A stretch of DNA of 20,989 nt, from contig CAZRXY010000129.1 of the NCBI GenBank assembly GCA_964604155.1, forward strand, positions 1 to 20,989, given 5' to 3'. Numbering within the stretch: the stretch's first letter is position 1; each line of letters opens with the position of its first letter. Under the pieces are notes generated by a model. The model saw only the letters and a list, made by a program, of their open reading frames with translations. It searched no databases and was not told the DNA's origin. Shown here in pieces: positions 14,310 to 20,989 of the stretch. The position numbers and the translations under genes were made by a program. This DNA is from Stygibacter sp964604155 (GTDB taxonomy: Bacteria > Cloacimonadota > Cloacimonadia > Cloacimonadales > TCS61).

Positions 14310-14684
14310 GTGAGAAGAATTGGTAAAAGAAATCTAAATCTGGTAGTTTGCCCTCAAAGCAAACAGTTCAAAGACCTTGTAGTCTGTGCTGCAAGCTGCG
14401 AAAGATTCTGTGATCAGTATCTAAGTAATATCAGGCTTGATATTCTGGAAAAATATGTGGAAGAACACCCGGAATATAAAATAACAGGAGTAATTATGGC
14501 TGGACAAAAAACACCCCAACCCAAGGCAAAAGTCTTTTGGGTATTAGACGAAGACAAAAAAGTGATTGAAGTGCAGGAAAAGGAGATTATGAATAATCCG
14601 CAACAGTATCTGGATAAAGAAATCTGGGATAAACCTCCCTATAAATATGAGGTTGTTATTGCTTTGAAACGCGTTAAGGCTTGA
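14310..14684 (+). CDS. Unrecognised 124-residue protein with a CX11CX3CX3C motif
   Basis: I do not recognise this gene. The only upstream in-frame initiator that gives the whole frame is GTG at 14310, 2 bp after the dapA stop and without a ribosome site. The N-terminal half has four cysteines (14, 26, 30, 34) in VVCPQS and VVCAASCERFCDQY, suggesting a metal or Fe-S site, followed by a helical EKYVEEHPEYK. The C-terminal half from Met63 is lysine- and acid-rich, with a likely beta-strand KVFWVLDEDKKVIEV. An in-frame ATG at 14496 with AGGAG 5 nt upstream could start a 62-residue form. It ends the operon and overlaps the convergent VanZ-family gene by 11 bp. Confidence 0.65.
   Translation: MRRIGKRNLNLVVCPQSKQFKDLVVCAASCERFCDQYLSNIRLDILEKYVEEHPEYKITGVIMAGQKTPQPKAKVFWVLDEDKKVIEVQEKEIMNNPQQYLDKEIWDKPPYKYEVVIALKRVKA
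14486..14490 (+). promoter_or_regulatory. Strong internal ribosome site (AGGAG) before in-frame ATG 14496
   Basis: AGGAG followed by TAATTATG lies inside the unrecognised gene and in frame with it. It is a better initiation signal than the GTG at 14310 and would give only the 62 C-terminal residues. Either the gene has two products, the true start is here, or the match is chance. Confidence 0.4.
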
Positions 14685-15048
14685 TAAGCCTGATCCGCAA
14701 GAGCAGATAATAAATAAGAAATCCCGTCGTGGCTCCTACCCAGTTAGCGGCATAGTCATGAAAGGAAACTGTTCTACCCGGAATAAGAATCTGGTGCATC
14801 TCATCTGCCAGGGGCAGGATGATTGCCAGAATGAAATAATTACTGAGGGAAATCCTGCTGGTTTGAGCTCTTTTCATCAGGATATAAAGCAAAGCCAGGA
14901 TCAGGTATTCACTAAAATGAGCAATTTTATCCAAACCGCTCAAGGTATCTTTCTCGGAGCCGATATTTGGTATAGATGATACTATCACGATACAGGCGAG
15001 CCAGGTATAAAAGATGATCTTATATCTCATTATTTTACTATTTTTCAT
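14674..15048 (-). CDS. VanZ-family membrane protein
   Basis: Small integral membrane protein of 124 residues with about four hydrophobic segments (roughly 9-26, 45-58, 71-82, 98-117). The VanZ family signature is visible: GLDKIAHFSEYLILALLY, then LADEMHQILIPGRTVSFHDYAANWVGATTG. VanZ itself gives low-level teicoplanin resistance, but most relatives have unknown envelope-related roles and resistance should not be assumed. The ATG at 15048 overlaps the end of the DUF3108 gene by 11 bp; a second ATG at 15030 lacks a ribosome site. It is the last gene of the minus-strand operon and runs 11 bp into the convergent gene. Confidence 0.85.
   Translation of the reverse strand: MKNSKIMRYKIIFYTWLACIVIVSSIPNIGSEKDTLSGLDKIAHFSEYLILALLYILMKRAQTSRISLSNYFILAIILPLADEMHQILIPGRTVSFHDYAANWVGATTGFLIYYLLLRIRLIKP
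14677..14691. terminator. Short palindrome where two operons converge
   Basis: AGGCTT-GAT-AAGCCT is a perfect 6-bp stem containing the TGA stop of the plus-strand gene and abutting the TAA stop of the minus-strand gene. Neither strand has a T-run after it, so terminator activity is uncertain. Confidence 0.3.
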
Positions 15049-15751
15049 AACTTTCTAATTGCCAGTAAACTGGAAAAGGTTTCCTGTTGTAGCGAGCCCT
15101 TAGGGGTATTCTTCTGTCATCTGAAGTTATCCACAGGCTGAGTTCGTTATCCTCATGAACCAGATTATTGGTGAGAATATCTGAGCGTTCTTTTTTATCG
15201 GAACTTAGCTGATAGAAGCGGATTTCTACTTTATACACTTCCTGCCTTCCCAGTTGGCTGGAGATTATTTCTTTTTCACTAACCTTGTATTGTGCTTCCC
15301 AGATAAGACCATTGGCGTCCAGGATTATAGAACCTGGATTTTCCAGGTTGTTGCGAATATAATATAATCCCGAAAAAAAATCGCGGCTTTCCGGCAGGAT
15401 GGGATATTCTTTATTCCTATTTGTGGAGATATTGCTTATGCGTCTGGCAATAAGAGAGCTTCTATCGAAATATATGAGGCGGCTTTCTGAATAATTCTTC
15501 TGGTTTATCTCTTTTCTATAAGTTTCAGGCAGATAATCGGCTTTGTAGTAGCTGGAATAAGTATTATCCATAGAGCTGGCAAAGCCGGCAATTCCGGTTG
15601 CCTTGGCATGTACATGCAAGAGGTTCTGCTTATCAGATATCTTCACATCGGCTACCTTTATACCCAGATAGCGGATGCTCAAATGCAGGCGCTCTGCGTT
15701 AGCTGCCTGATGCGAGATAGAAAGTAATAATATCAGAATAAAATACTTCAA
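15038..15751 (-). CDS. Exported DUF3108-family protein
   Basis: Periplasmic protein of 237 residues with a signal peptide ending about A-N-A at residue 19. The body matches the DUF3108 layout: LHLSIRYLGIKVADVKI at the start, a middle segment with YYKADYLPETYRKEI, then RDFFSGLYYIRN, and a closing LSLWITSDDRRIPLRAR strand. The family's function is not established; its members look like beta-rich envelope proteins. The start is TTG at 15751, one base after the stop of the CBS-protein gene; no in-frame ATG is available before the signal peptide and the ribosome site is poor, so coupling is likely. It overlaps the VanZ-family gene by 11 bp. Confidence 0.8.
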   Translation of the reverse strand: MKYFILILLLSISHQAANAERLHLSIRYLGIKVADVKISDKQNLLHVHAKATGIAGFASSMDNTYSSYYKADYLPETYRKEINQKNYSESRLIYFDRSSLIARRISNISTNRNKEYPILPESRDFFSGLYYIRNNLENPGSIILDANGLIWEAQYKVSEKEIISSQLGRQEVYKVEIRFYQLSSDKKERSDILTNNLVHEDNELSLWITSDDRRIPLRARYNRKPFPVYWQLESYEK

Positions 15752-15752
15752 A

Positions 15753-17015
15753 TTAAGTCAGTTTTTTAACCCGCACATAATTGATACGCCTGGATTTTAT
15801 ATTTGTAACCACAAATTCAATTCGATTTTCATAAATATATGAATCATAACGAGCGGGGACTCTATTAAAGCTGTCATAGAGAAATTCCGCCAGATTATCA
15901 TAATCTTCTTCCGGGATATCGAGTTCAAATTTCTGGTTTAATTCCGATATAGAGACCATTCCGCTAATGATATACTCATTCTCATTTATCATACTAATCG
16001 TGGGACCTTCTTTATCGTATTCATCCAGAATTTCGCCTACAAGTTCTTCGAGGATATCTTCCAGGGTAAGCAAGCCACTGGTCCCGCCATATTCATCGAC
16101 TACCAGGGCGATCTGCATTTTTTTCTTGCGGAACACGTTTAGGAGATTGCTTACAAGGCTGTTTTCAGTAACATAATTGGGAGGGCGCATCAGAGACTTT
16201 ATAGATGTTTTATCTCGGTTCAATATAACATCTTTGGCATAGACAAAACCTATGATATTATCAATATTATCCTTAAAAACCGGCAGTTTTGAGTGTCCGG
16301 ATTCCAGCAGGAGTTTTTTTAGATTATCATAACTCTCAGTATCTTCTATTCCCACAATATCGACGCGGGGCGTCATAATCTCACAAGCTTTCGTACCCGA
16401 GAAAAAGCGAAAGATACTTTGAATTATCTCTTTTTCGCTGTCTTCCAGAGGATGGTGAGTGGATTTGGATTCCAGAAGATTTCTCAAATCTTCGGTAGTG
16501 ATATGAAGATTTTTATCAATTGTGATCCTTGACCGTCTTGTGAAGAGCAACTGGATAAATTCGAGAGCTTTAATTATGGGAAACAGCAGATAAAAGAGTA
16601 TTGTGAGTGGCAAGCTGGAAAACTTGCTGAATTTTTCCGAGAAGTTATATGCCAGCAGCTTAGGGGTGATCTCTCCGAATAGTAAAAGCAGAAATGTCAT
16701 GACCAATATCTCAAATATGATCGTGAAAGTATGTGCTCTATTGCCAAAATAGTGATTTCCCAGCTTGATAGCTATCACGGCTGCTGTGCTGGAGGCTGCC
16801 ACATTTACCATAGTATTACCCAAAAGGACCAATATCAAAAGAGATCTGGGGGTTAATAGTAAACGGTTTATTCGCCTTTCGCTGGCTTTTTTGCTTTTTT
16901 CAAATTTCTTGATCTGGATTTTCGTTAAGGAGAAAAACGCTGTTTCGGAACCTGAGAAAAAGGCTGATAAAAATAATAACCCCACTAATAGTAAATATGG
17001 TAGATTGTCATCCAC
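15753..17015 (-). CDS. CNNM/CBS/CorC-domain membrane protein (HlyC/CorC, GldE-like)
   Basis: Inner-membrane protein of 420 residues, the family usually associated with Mg or Co efflux. The DUF21/CNNM transmembrane domain spans about 1-180 with FFSGSETAFFSL near the start and LLFGEITPKLLAYN; two CBS domains follow (about 200-330, beginning IMTPRVDIVGIE and containing VVDEYGGTSGLLTLEDILEE), then the CorC/HlyC C-terminal domain (about 345-420). The gene overlaps ybeY by 8 bp; this neighbourhood (PgpH, YbeY, then a CorC-type protein) is common in bacteria. The older label hemolysin should not be taken as function. Confidence 0.9.
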   Translation of the reverse strand: MDDNLPYLLLVGLLFLSAFFSGSETAFFSLTKIQIKKFEKSKKASERRINRLLLTPRSLLILVLLGNTMVNVAASSTAAVIAIKLGNHYFGNRAHTFTIIFEILVMTFLLLLFGEITPKLLAYNFSEKFSKFSSLPLTILFYLLFPIIKALEFIQLLFTRRSRITIDKNLHITTEDLRNLLESKSTHHPLEDSEKEIIQSIFRFFSGTKACEIMTPRVDIVGIEDTESYDNLKKLLLESGHSKLPVFKDNIDNIIGFVYAKDVILNRDKTSIKSLMRPPNYVTENSLVSNLLNVFRKKKMQIALVVDEYGGTSGLLTLEDILEELVGEILDEYDKEGPTISMINENEYIISGMVSISELNQKFELDIPEEDYDNLAEFLYDSFNRVPARYDSYIYENRIEFVVTNIKSRRINYVRVKKLT

Positions 17016-17457
17016 TTTTGTTACTTAACTCCTTTAAATATTTTATATAGCAGGTTTCCTTTGCATACATGCGGTTCTGCTGCTCCTGTGATATGTGATC
17101 ATATCCCAAGAGATGCAAGAGACCATGCAAAAATAACCTCTGTAATTCATAATTCAGTGACATGTTACCCTTTTGCTCATTTGCCTTCTCTATGTCAATT
17201 ATTATATCACCGAGTTGAGGAACAGCGGGATAATCACTGCCAAAGGATAATACATCGGTTTTCTCGTCCCTGCCTCGGTAACGGCGGTTTAATCCTTTTA
17301 TCTCATCTCCCTCGCACAAAACTACCGATATCTCCAATTCTTTCGTCTGCCAATCTATTCCAAGTTCAGCGCGAAGTACCTTTTCGGTAAGTTCATCAAA
17401 TAATTCAGAAGATATTTTCTGGCTGCTTTTATTCCACATGAACACTTTATTCTTCAT
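17008..17457 (-). CDS. ybeY: Endoribonuclease / rRNA maturation factor YbeY
   Basis: Zinc-dependent protein required for 16S rRNA 3'-end maturation and ribosome quality control. The 149-residue product carries the signature HGLLHLLGYDH with His111, His115 and His121 as metal ligands, preceded by NRRYRGRDEKTDVLSFGSD, the conserved core segment, and LGDIIID. Its start overlaps the end of the pgpH-like gene by 11 bp and its end overlaps the CorC-type gene by 8 bp, so translation is probably coupled along the operon. Confidence 0.96.
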   Translation of the reverse strand: MKNKVFMWNKSSQKISSELFDELTEKVLRAELGIDWQTKELEISVVLCEGDEIKGLNRRYRGRDEKTDVLSFGSDYPAVPQLGDIIIDIEKANEQKGNMSLNYELQRLFLHGLLHLLGYDHISQEQQNRMYAKETCYIKYLKELSNKSG

Positions 17458-19546
17458 CGGCAGGATACTCTATTCTTGTGCTATATACACCCATTAAAAT
17501 AGGGTGCATGGCATTAATTACTTTTCGTAATTCACTAATCGTGACAGGTGCTTCATTAAGCTGACCCTCGCGGATCAATTTATTGATCGTATCTTCAAGT
17601 AAATGGTCTATTATTCCGGGATTAACTTCAGAGAGACTTTTTGAATGAGATTCCACAATATCGGCGATCATTACTATTGCTGCCTCTTTGGTCTGTGGTT
17701 TGGGTCCCGGATAACGAAATTCCTCTGCTTCATGATTCTGGTGCGTTTCTTTGGCTTTACTGAGAAAAAACCTGATTGTAGAAGTTCCATGATGCTGAAT
17801 AATTATCTCTATCACAGCTTCAGGTAAGCCTTCTTCGCGGGCAATCTTAACCCCTTCTAAGATATGGTTTCTTATTACATGAGCACTTTGAGTGGGAAGC
17901 ATTTCGTTGTGCAGATCACTTGCTTCGGGATTGTTTTCTATGAACATGAGATGATTCACCAATTTACCCAGATCATGAAAATAACTGCCGGCTCTGGCTA
18001 AAAGATGATCTGCTTCTATTGCTTCTGCTGCGCTTTCTGCCAGATTACCCACAATGATACTGTGATGATAGGTTCCCGGTATTTCCTGACGCATTCGCTT
18101 TATCAGCGGATGTTGCTGATCAAGTAACTCCATCAGTTGTTCTCTGGTTACTATCTTAAATCGCTTTTCCAGATAAGGCAGGATCAACACTGCCAGGAGC
18201 GTGGAAAGAATTATTGATATCGATCCGTATAACAATCTCTGAAAATATTCCTCAGGGCGGGTCACCTGATTTAAACTGAGCCCAAGAGTAAAAATAAAAA
18301 AGAAAATCAACATTGTAATACACATTGCCAGATAGGGGAAATTTATCCTGTTCTTATTGGAAACCATTAAAATTGGGAGTGAGGATATGCTCAGTAACAG
18401 TGGGTTCGTATAATTCCAGTTCAAGAGAATGCTCACTATGATAAATTGGATAATTGTATATAAATAGGCAATTTTACGATTACATAACTTTAGTACTGCA
18501 AAACTGAAAAACCCCAAAGGGATTAATAATGCGGATAAATCTAATATATTATTGATTAAAAGGGTTATCAAAGAAACGGAAATTAATAGAAACAGCAGCA
18601 GAAACATCCTGTTACTTGTGAATTCCCGCTCTGAAGAAAACTGGTTTATCATGTTAAACAATATAAAGATCATCAGCAGTACAATGATAAAAGTACCCGC
18701 TGCTGACATAAGAACCCGTTTGCTATCATGCTCTATATTGCTGTTTTTTAAAGATTGCTGCAGTGAATTTATTTTCTGCAAATGTTCTTCATCTACTCTT
18801 TCACCTTTACGGATGATAGCTTCATTTTTGAGCACTTTACCTGCGGTGGTTTCCACTTCTAATCTTGCCATCTGACGCTTTTGCTCTGTAGCTTCCCTGT
18901 CATAAACAATGTTCACCACCAGTATGTTGTCAACCATATCCTGCAAAGCTACCAGACCTGAGGGATTTATGAAGCCGTCGATCAGTTTGTCTCGGGCTTC
19001 TGTTAGACCATAGAGCTTAAAAAGATAATAATCTCGGATAACACTTTTTCTTTTAACTGTAATAGTAGAACCCGTATAACTTTCAGGATAGATGCCAATA
19101 TCAAAAATACGGGCAATTTTTTCACTTAAATAGGAATAAACGGTGCTGAGATTATCACTGTTTGTGAGAAATTCTATTGCATTCTGACTAAAGCGATAAC
19201 CTTTTTGTTGTAATGAAAGACTTATTTCCTGCCAGGTGGCTTCAGGTGATAGATTCTCAAAATGTCTGATAATGATATCAAGATTACGGATAGCATTATA
19301 GGTGATATTATCTGAGATGGAATAAATATCAGAGACCTTACGGGCTGCTTCTTCCCGTTCCCGCTTGAGTATTTCACTGCTCTTATAGACACTGAATTCA
19401 ATAGGCGATATAATGTCCTGCTCTGCTATTTGTCCCACATTTAAAGTCAATGCCCGGTTCCATGAACGGTAGGGATTAAATACCAATTGACACAGAGTTA
19501 TTATCAATGCAGTCGCAAGTATCAAGTGAGCATATTTCTTTAGCAT
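17447..19546 (-). CDS. pgpH: 7TM-HD hydrolase, PgpH (YqfF) family
   Basis: Large membrane protein of 699 residues. It has one N-terminal membrane helix (about 8-23), a 250-residue extracytoplasmic region, a multi-helix membrane block (about 275-450), and a cytoplasmic HD domain: TYHHSIIVGNLAE (His494, His495), GSYFHDLGK (His524, Asp525) and IIIQHHG. In Firmicutes PgpH degrades cyclic di-AMP; that activity is inferred here only from family and architecture. The gene precedes ybeY, the widespread arrangement. It begins only 66 bp after the LysM gene, behind a terminator-like hairpin, with a weak ribosome site and no obvious promoter. Confidence 0.9.
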   Translation of the reverse strand: MLKKYAHLILATALIITLCQLVFNPYRSWNRALTLNVGQIAEQDIISPIEFSVYKSSEILKREREEAARKVSDIYSISDNITYNAIRNLDIIIRHFENLSPEATWQEISLSLQQKGYRFSQNAIEFLTNSDNLSTVYSYLSEKIARIFDIGIYPESYTGSTITVKRKSVIRDYYLFKLYGLTEARDKLIDGFINPSGLVALQDMVDNILVVNIVYDREATEQKRQMARLEVETTAGKVLKNEAIIRKGERVDEEHLQKINSLQQSLKNSNIEHDSKRVLMSAAGTFIIVLLMIFILFNMINQFSSEREFTSNRMFLLLFLLISVSLITLLINNILDLSALLIPLGFFSFAVLKLCNRKIAYLYTIIQFIIVSILLNWNYTNPLLLSISSLPILMVSNKNRINFPYLAMCITMLIFFFIFTLGLSLNQVTRPEEYFQRLLYGSISIILSTLLAVLILPYLEKRFKIVTREQLMELLDQQHPLIKRMRQEIPGTYHHSIIVGNLAESAAEAIEADHLLARAGSYFHDLGKLVNHLMFIENNPEASDLHNEMLPTQSAHVIRNHILEGVKIAREEGLPEAVIEIIIQHHGTSTIRFFLSKAKETHQNHEAEEFRYPGPKPQTKEAAIVMIADIVESHSKSLSEVNPGIIDHLLEDTINKLIREGQLNEAPVTISELRKVINAMHPILMGVYSTRIEYPADEE

Positions 19547-19573
19547 GATTTGCTTATTTTATTAGAAAAATAA

Positions 19574-19593
19574 AGCCTCCGCTGACGGAGGCT
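19574..19593 (-). terminator. Intrinsic terminator after the LysM gene
   Basis: AGCCTCCG and CGGAGGCT form a perfect 8-bp GC-rich stem around a 4-base loop. On the minus strand it is followed by TTATTTTTCT, a good T-tract, 20 bp after the LysM stop. On the plus strand the stem is followed by ATATCTTTTT, so weaker bidirectional action is possible. Confidence 0.75.
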
Positions 19594-19612
19594 ATATCTT
19601 TTTGAACTACTA

Positions 19613-20509
19613 TTAATCGCGAGGTATCTCAAATATCTGATTTGGATAAATAAGGTCAGGGTCTTTTATTTTATCCTGATTTGCCCGATAGATAAGGGGC
19701 CACTTTGCTCCGTTTCCGTAAACTTCTGGATATGAAGCTATCTTCCATAAAAATTCACCCTTATAAACCTTCCAGGTGTTTGGCTTGCCCCGGGGTATCT
19801 TGAGCACTTGATCAGGATAGATCAAATTAGGATCCTTGATTTGGTCTCTGTTTGCTCGATAGATTATGCCCCACTTGGCAGGATCATTATAGATAAAATG
19901 ATAACCGGCGATCTTTGATAAATATTCACCTTTCACGACCGTGTAGGTGTCTTCATAATACTTGGGACGCTTAGATTCCAGCTCGTTTTCAAGTCTGCTT
20001 AAACGGTTTTCTATCATCATTATGTCGTCCATATAATCCGGGATCTTGCTGTAATTGCTTGCCCTGTAATCATCCCATTCTTTCCGCAAAGCATATATAT
20101 GCTTTTTGGCTTCCCAAAGCTCACTGTCTGAAAGCGAATTGAAACTGTTTATCTGGCTATTGAAATAATCAATTTTTTTGCGGACTTCCTGCCACATGGC
20201 TGTATCATTTTTATCTACACCAAGATAGCTGATTATTCTGTTATAAGTAGCACTATGCTCATCATCAATTTCAGCAAGTCTTCCTTGAATATTAGATAAA
20301 CGTATCTCAGCAGCTTCTTTACGCGCATTTGCATCCGCTTTTCGCTGCTGGTATTCAGCTAAATCCCTGTCAAGCCGCTGCCAGTAATTTTCTCGCTCTG
20401 CTTTCTTGAGCTTCTTATATTCTTTTTCGCTAAGATAATTCACTTCAGACATCAATAGGACGGGAAGTACAAAAACTGCTATTATTAAGATCAGTGTTAA
20501 TTTACGCAT
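19613..20509 (-). CDS. Exported coiled-coil protein with two LysM domains
   Basis: Envelope protein of 298 residues. An N-terminal hydrophobic segment (about 3-20) serves as a signal peptide or anchor, followed by a highly charged coiled-coil-forming region (about 25-180, rich in Glu, Lys, Arg, Ala) and two C-terminal LysM domains (about 188-239 and 245-296), which normally bind peptidoglycan. The two LysM copies resemble each other closely, each ending IYRAN.D.IKDP.LIYP.Q...IP. AGGAGG at 20520-20515 gives 5-nt spacing to the ATG at 20509 and only 2 nt to the ATG at 20512, so 20509 is preferred. It lies directly after a coiled-coil lipoprotein gene, suggesting a joint role at the cell wall. 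Confidence 0.85.
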   Translation of the reverse strand: MRKLTLILIIAVFVLPVLLMSEVNYLSEKEYKKLKKAERENYWQRLDRDLAEYQQRKADANARKEAAEIRLSNIQGRLAEIDDEHSATYNRIISYLGVDKNDTAMWQEVRKKIDYFNSQINSFNSLSDSELWEAKKHIYALRKEWDDYRASNYSKIPDYMDDIMMIENRLSRLENELESKRPKYYEDTYTVVKGEYLSKIAGYHFIYNDPAKWGIIYRANRDQIKDPNLIYPDQVLKIPRGKPNTWKVYKGEFLWKIASYPEVYGNGAKWPLIYRANQDKIKDPDLIYPNQIFEIPRD

Positions 20510-20518
20510 CATCTCCTC

Positions 20519-20767
20519 CTATTCCTCTGCCTTCAATTGATTTTCGTAGTTCTTCAATTTTGTGAGATCACTTTCTTTCTCTGATAGCTCTCTTTCCATC
20601 CGGTTAACTTCCTGCTCTAATTGAGCCGCTTCTGCTTCTGCTGCGAGCGCTTCCTGCTCTGCTAATTCCAAATCAGCCCTTTGTACCGGTGGCGGAGGCG
20701 GAGCACAGGCGCTTAGAAAAAGTGTCAGCGCCACTAGCGCTAACAACATAATTCTTATAATCTTCAT
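20519..20767 (-). CDS. Small proline-rich, coiled-coil lipoprotein
   Basis: An 82-residue protein with a signal peptide and lipobox L-S-A-C (Cys21). The mature part begins C-A-P-P-P-P-P and then forms a continuous charged heptad-rich helix (about 29-82, mostly Glu, Ala, Leu, Lys, Arg). AAAGGAG lies 5 nt before the ATG at 20767. The stop overlaps the region of the ribosome site of the LysM gene, so the two form an operon. It resembles Lpp-like or TolA-like spacer proteins only in composition; no family can be named. It may link a membrane to the wall-bound LysM partner. Confidence 0.75.
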   Translation of the reverse strand: MKIIRIMLLALVALTLFLSACAPPPPPVQRADLELAEQEALAAEAEAAQLEQEVNRMERELSEKESDLTKLKNYENQLKAEE

Positions 20768-20989
20768 GGCATCTCCTTTGTAGATTATTTTTCCATTCTC
20801 ATTTTTTACCTTTCATGTTTACCCTACTTGTCCTCTTTATATTTCTTGTCAAGTAATAATAAGTGCTTTTCGCATTTATTATTTAATTACAGCAAATTTC
20901 TGATAAAAAAAATCTTTCTATTATTCAGGCGTCCGCCCGTATTTCTAACTAACCGGGTTGATGGAAGAGGGGAAGAGGGGAAGAGGGGA
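20768..20989. other. AT-rich upstream region of the lipoprotein-LysM unit
   Basis: No gene is visible. On the minus strand TTGACA occurs at 20852-20847, 79 bp before the lipoprotein ATG, but the hexamers 16-18 bp downstream do not resemble a -10 box. The right end is an 8-bp tandem repeat cut by the window edge. Confidence 0.6.
20963..20989. repeat. Octanucleotide tandem repeat GGAAGAGG
   Basis: Three perfect 8-base units followed by GGA reach the last base, so the array continues beyond the window. The unit differs from the heptamers at the left end, but it is likewise purine/G-rich on this strand and intergenic. Confidence 0.9.

Noticed and set aside
14674..15048. Glycopeptide resistance gene
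   Set aside because: The VanZ family is broad and mostly unrelated to resistance; no other van genes are present.
15127..15135. Perfect DnaA box TTATCCACA
   Set aside because: A single 9-mer inside the DUF3108 gene with no cluster of further boxes or AT-rich unwinding region; compatible with chance despite dnaB in the window.
15753..17015. Hemolysin toxin
   Set aside because: The domain order is CNNM-CBS-CorC, a membrane transporter-type family; the hemolysin label is historical.
20847..20852. A full sigma-70 promoter for the lipoprotein-LysM unit
   Set aside because: TTGACA is perfect, but the hexamers at 16-18 bp do not resemble a -10 box, so it is kept only as part of the shared TTGAC(A/T) observation.

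Overview
The window reads as chromosomal DNA of a diderm (Gram-negative) bacterium. The evidence is a Kdo-pathway arabinose-5-phosphate isomerase, an MlaE-type lipid-transport permease, three lipoproteins with clear lipoboxes, and LysM and DUF3108 envelope proteins. The DNA is AT-rich by eye, uses ATA codons freely, and has strong AGGAGG-type ribosome sites. These traits, plus heptanucleotide repeats in intergenic DNA, suggest an FCB-type lineage such as Cloacimonadota. That placement is a guess from style; no rRNA marker is present.

Layout. Bases 1-815 carry no convincing gene but hold two heptanucleotide arrays (1-96 and 374-512). gpmI follows on the minus strand (816-2360), with a small copy of the second repeat family on its far side (2452-2478). 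Next on the plus strand come a family 1 solute-binding lipoprotein (2608-3897), thrS (4014-5927) and kdsD (5986-6951), with a perfect 13-bp hairpin between thrS and kdsD. Two tandem Dabb-fold genes lie on the minus strand (7001-7622).

A long plus-strand operon then runs from 7854 to 14684 with gaps of at most 18 bp and several overlaps: gcvH, gmk, a candidate divergent RNA polymerase omega subunit, a family 4 uracil-DNA glycosylase, dnaB, mlaE, thiB-like, trmL, dapA, and an unrecognised Cys-motif protein. It meets head-on a compact minus-strand operon (19546 to 14674): pgpH-like, ybeY, a CNNM/CBS/CorC protein, a DUF3108 protein and a VanZ-family protein. Upstream of that, also on the minus strand, a coiled-coil lipoprotein and a LysM protein form a two-gene envelope unit ending in a hairpin terminator (19574-19593). 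The window ends in an 8-bp tandem repeat.

Most genes are housekeeping: glycolysis, tRNA charging, nucleotide metabolism, replication and repair, lysine/DAP synthesis, tRNA modification and ribosome maturation. I see no defence island, prophage, CRISPR array, transposase or biosynthetic cluster. The points most worth a second look are the heptamer arrays in which a single base toggles, the hairpin whose T-tract faces the minus strand, the unknown Cys-motif protein with an internal in-frame start, the divergent Dabb pair, the candidate omega subunit, the orphan transport components, and a TTGAC(A/T) hexamer in front of almost every transcription unit.
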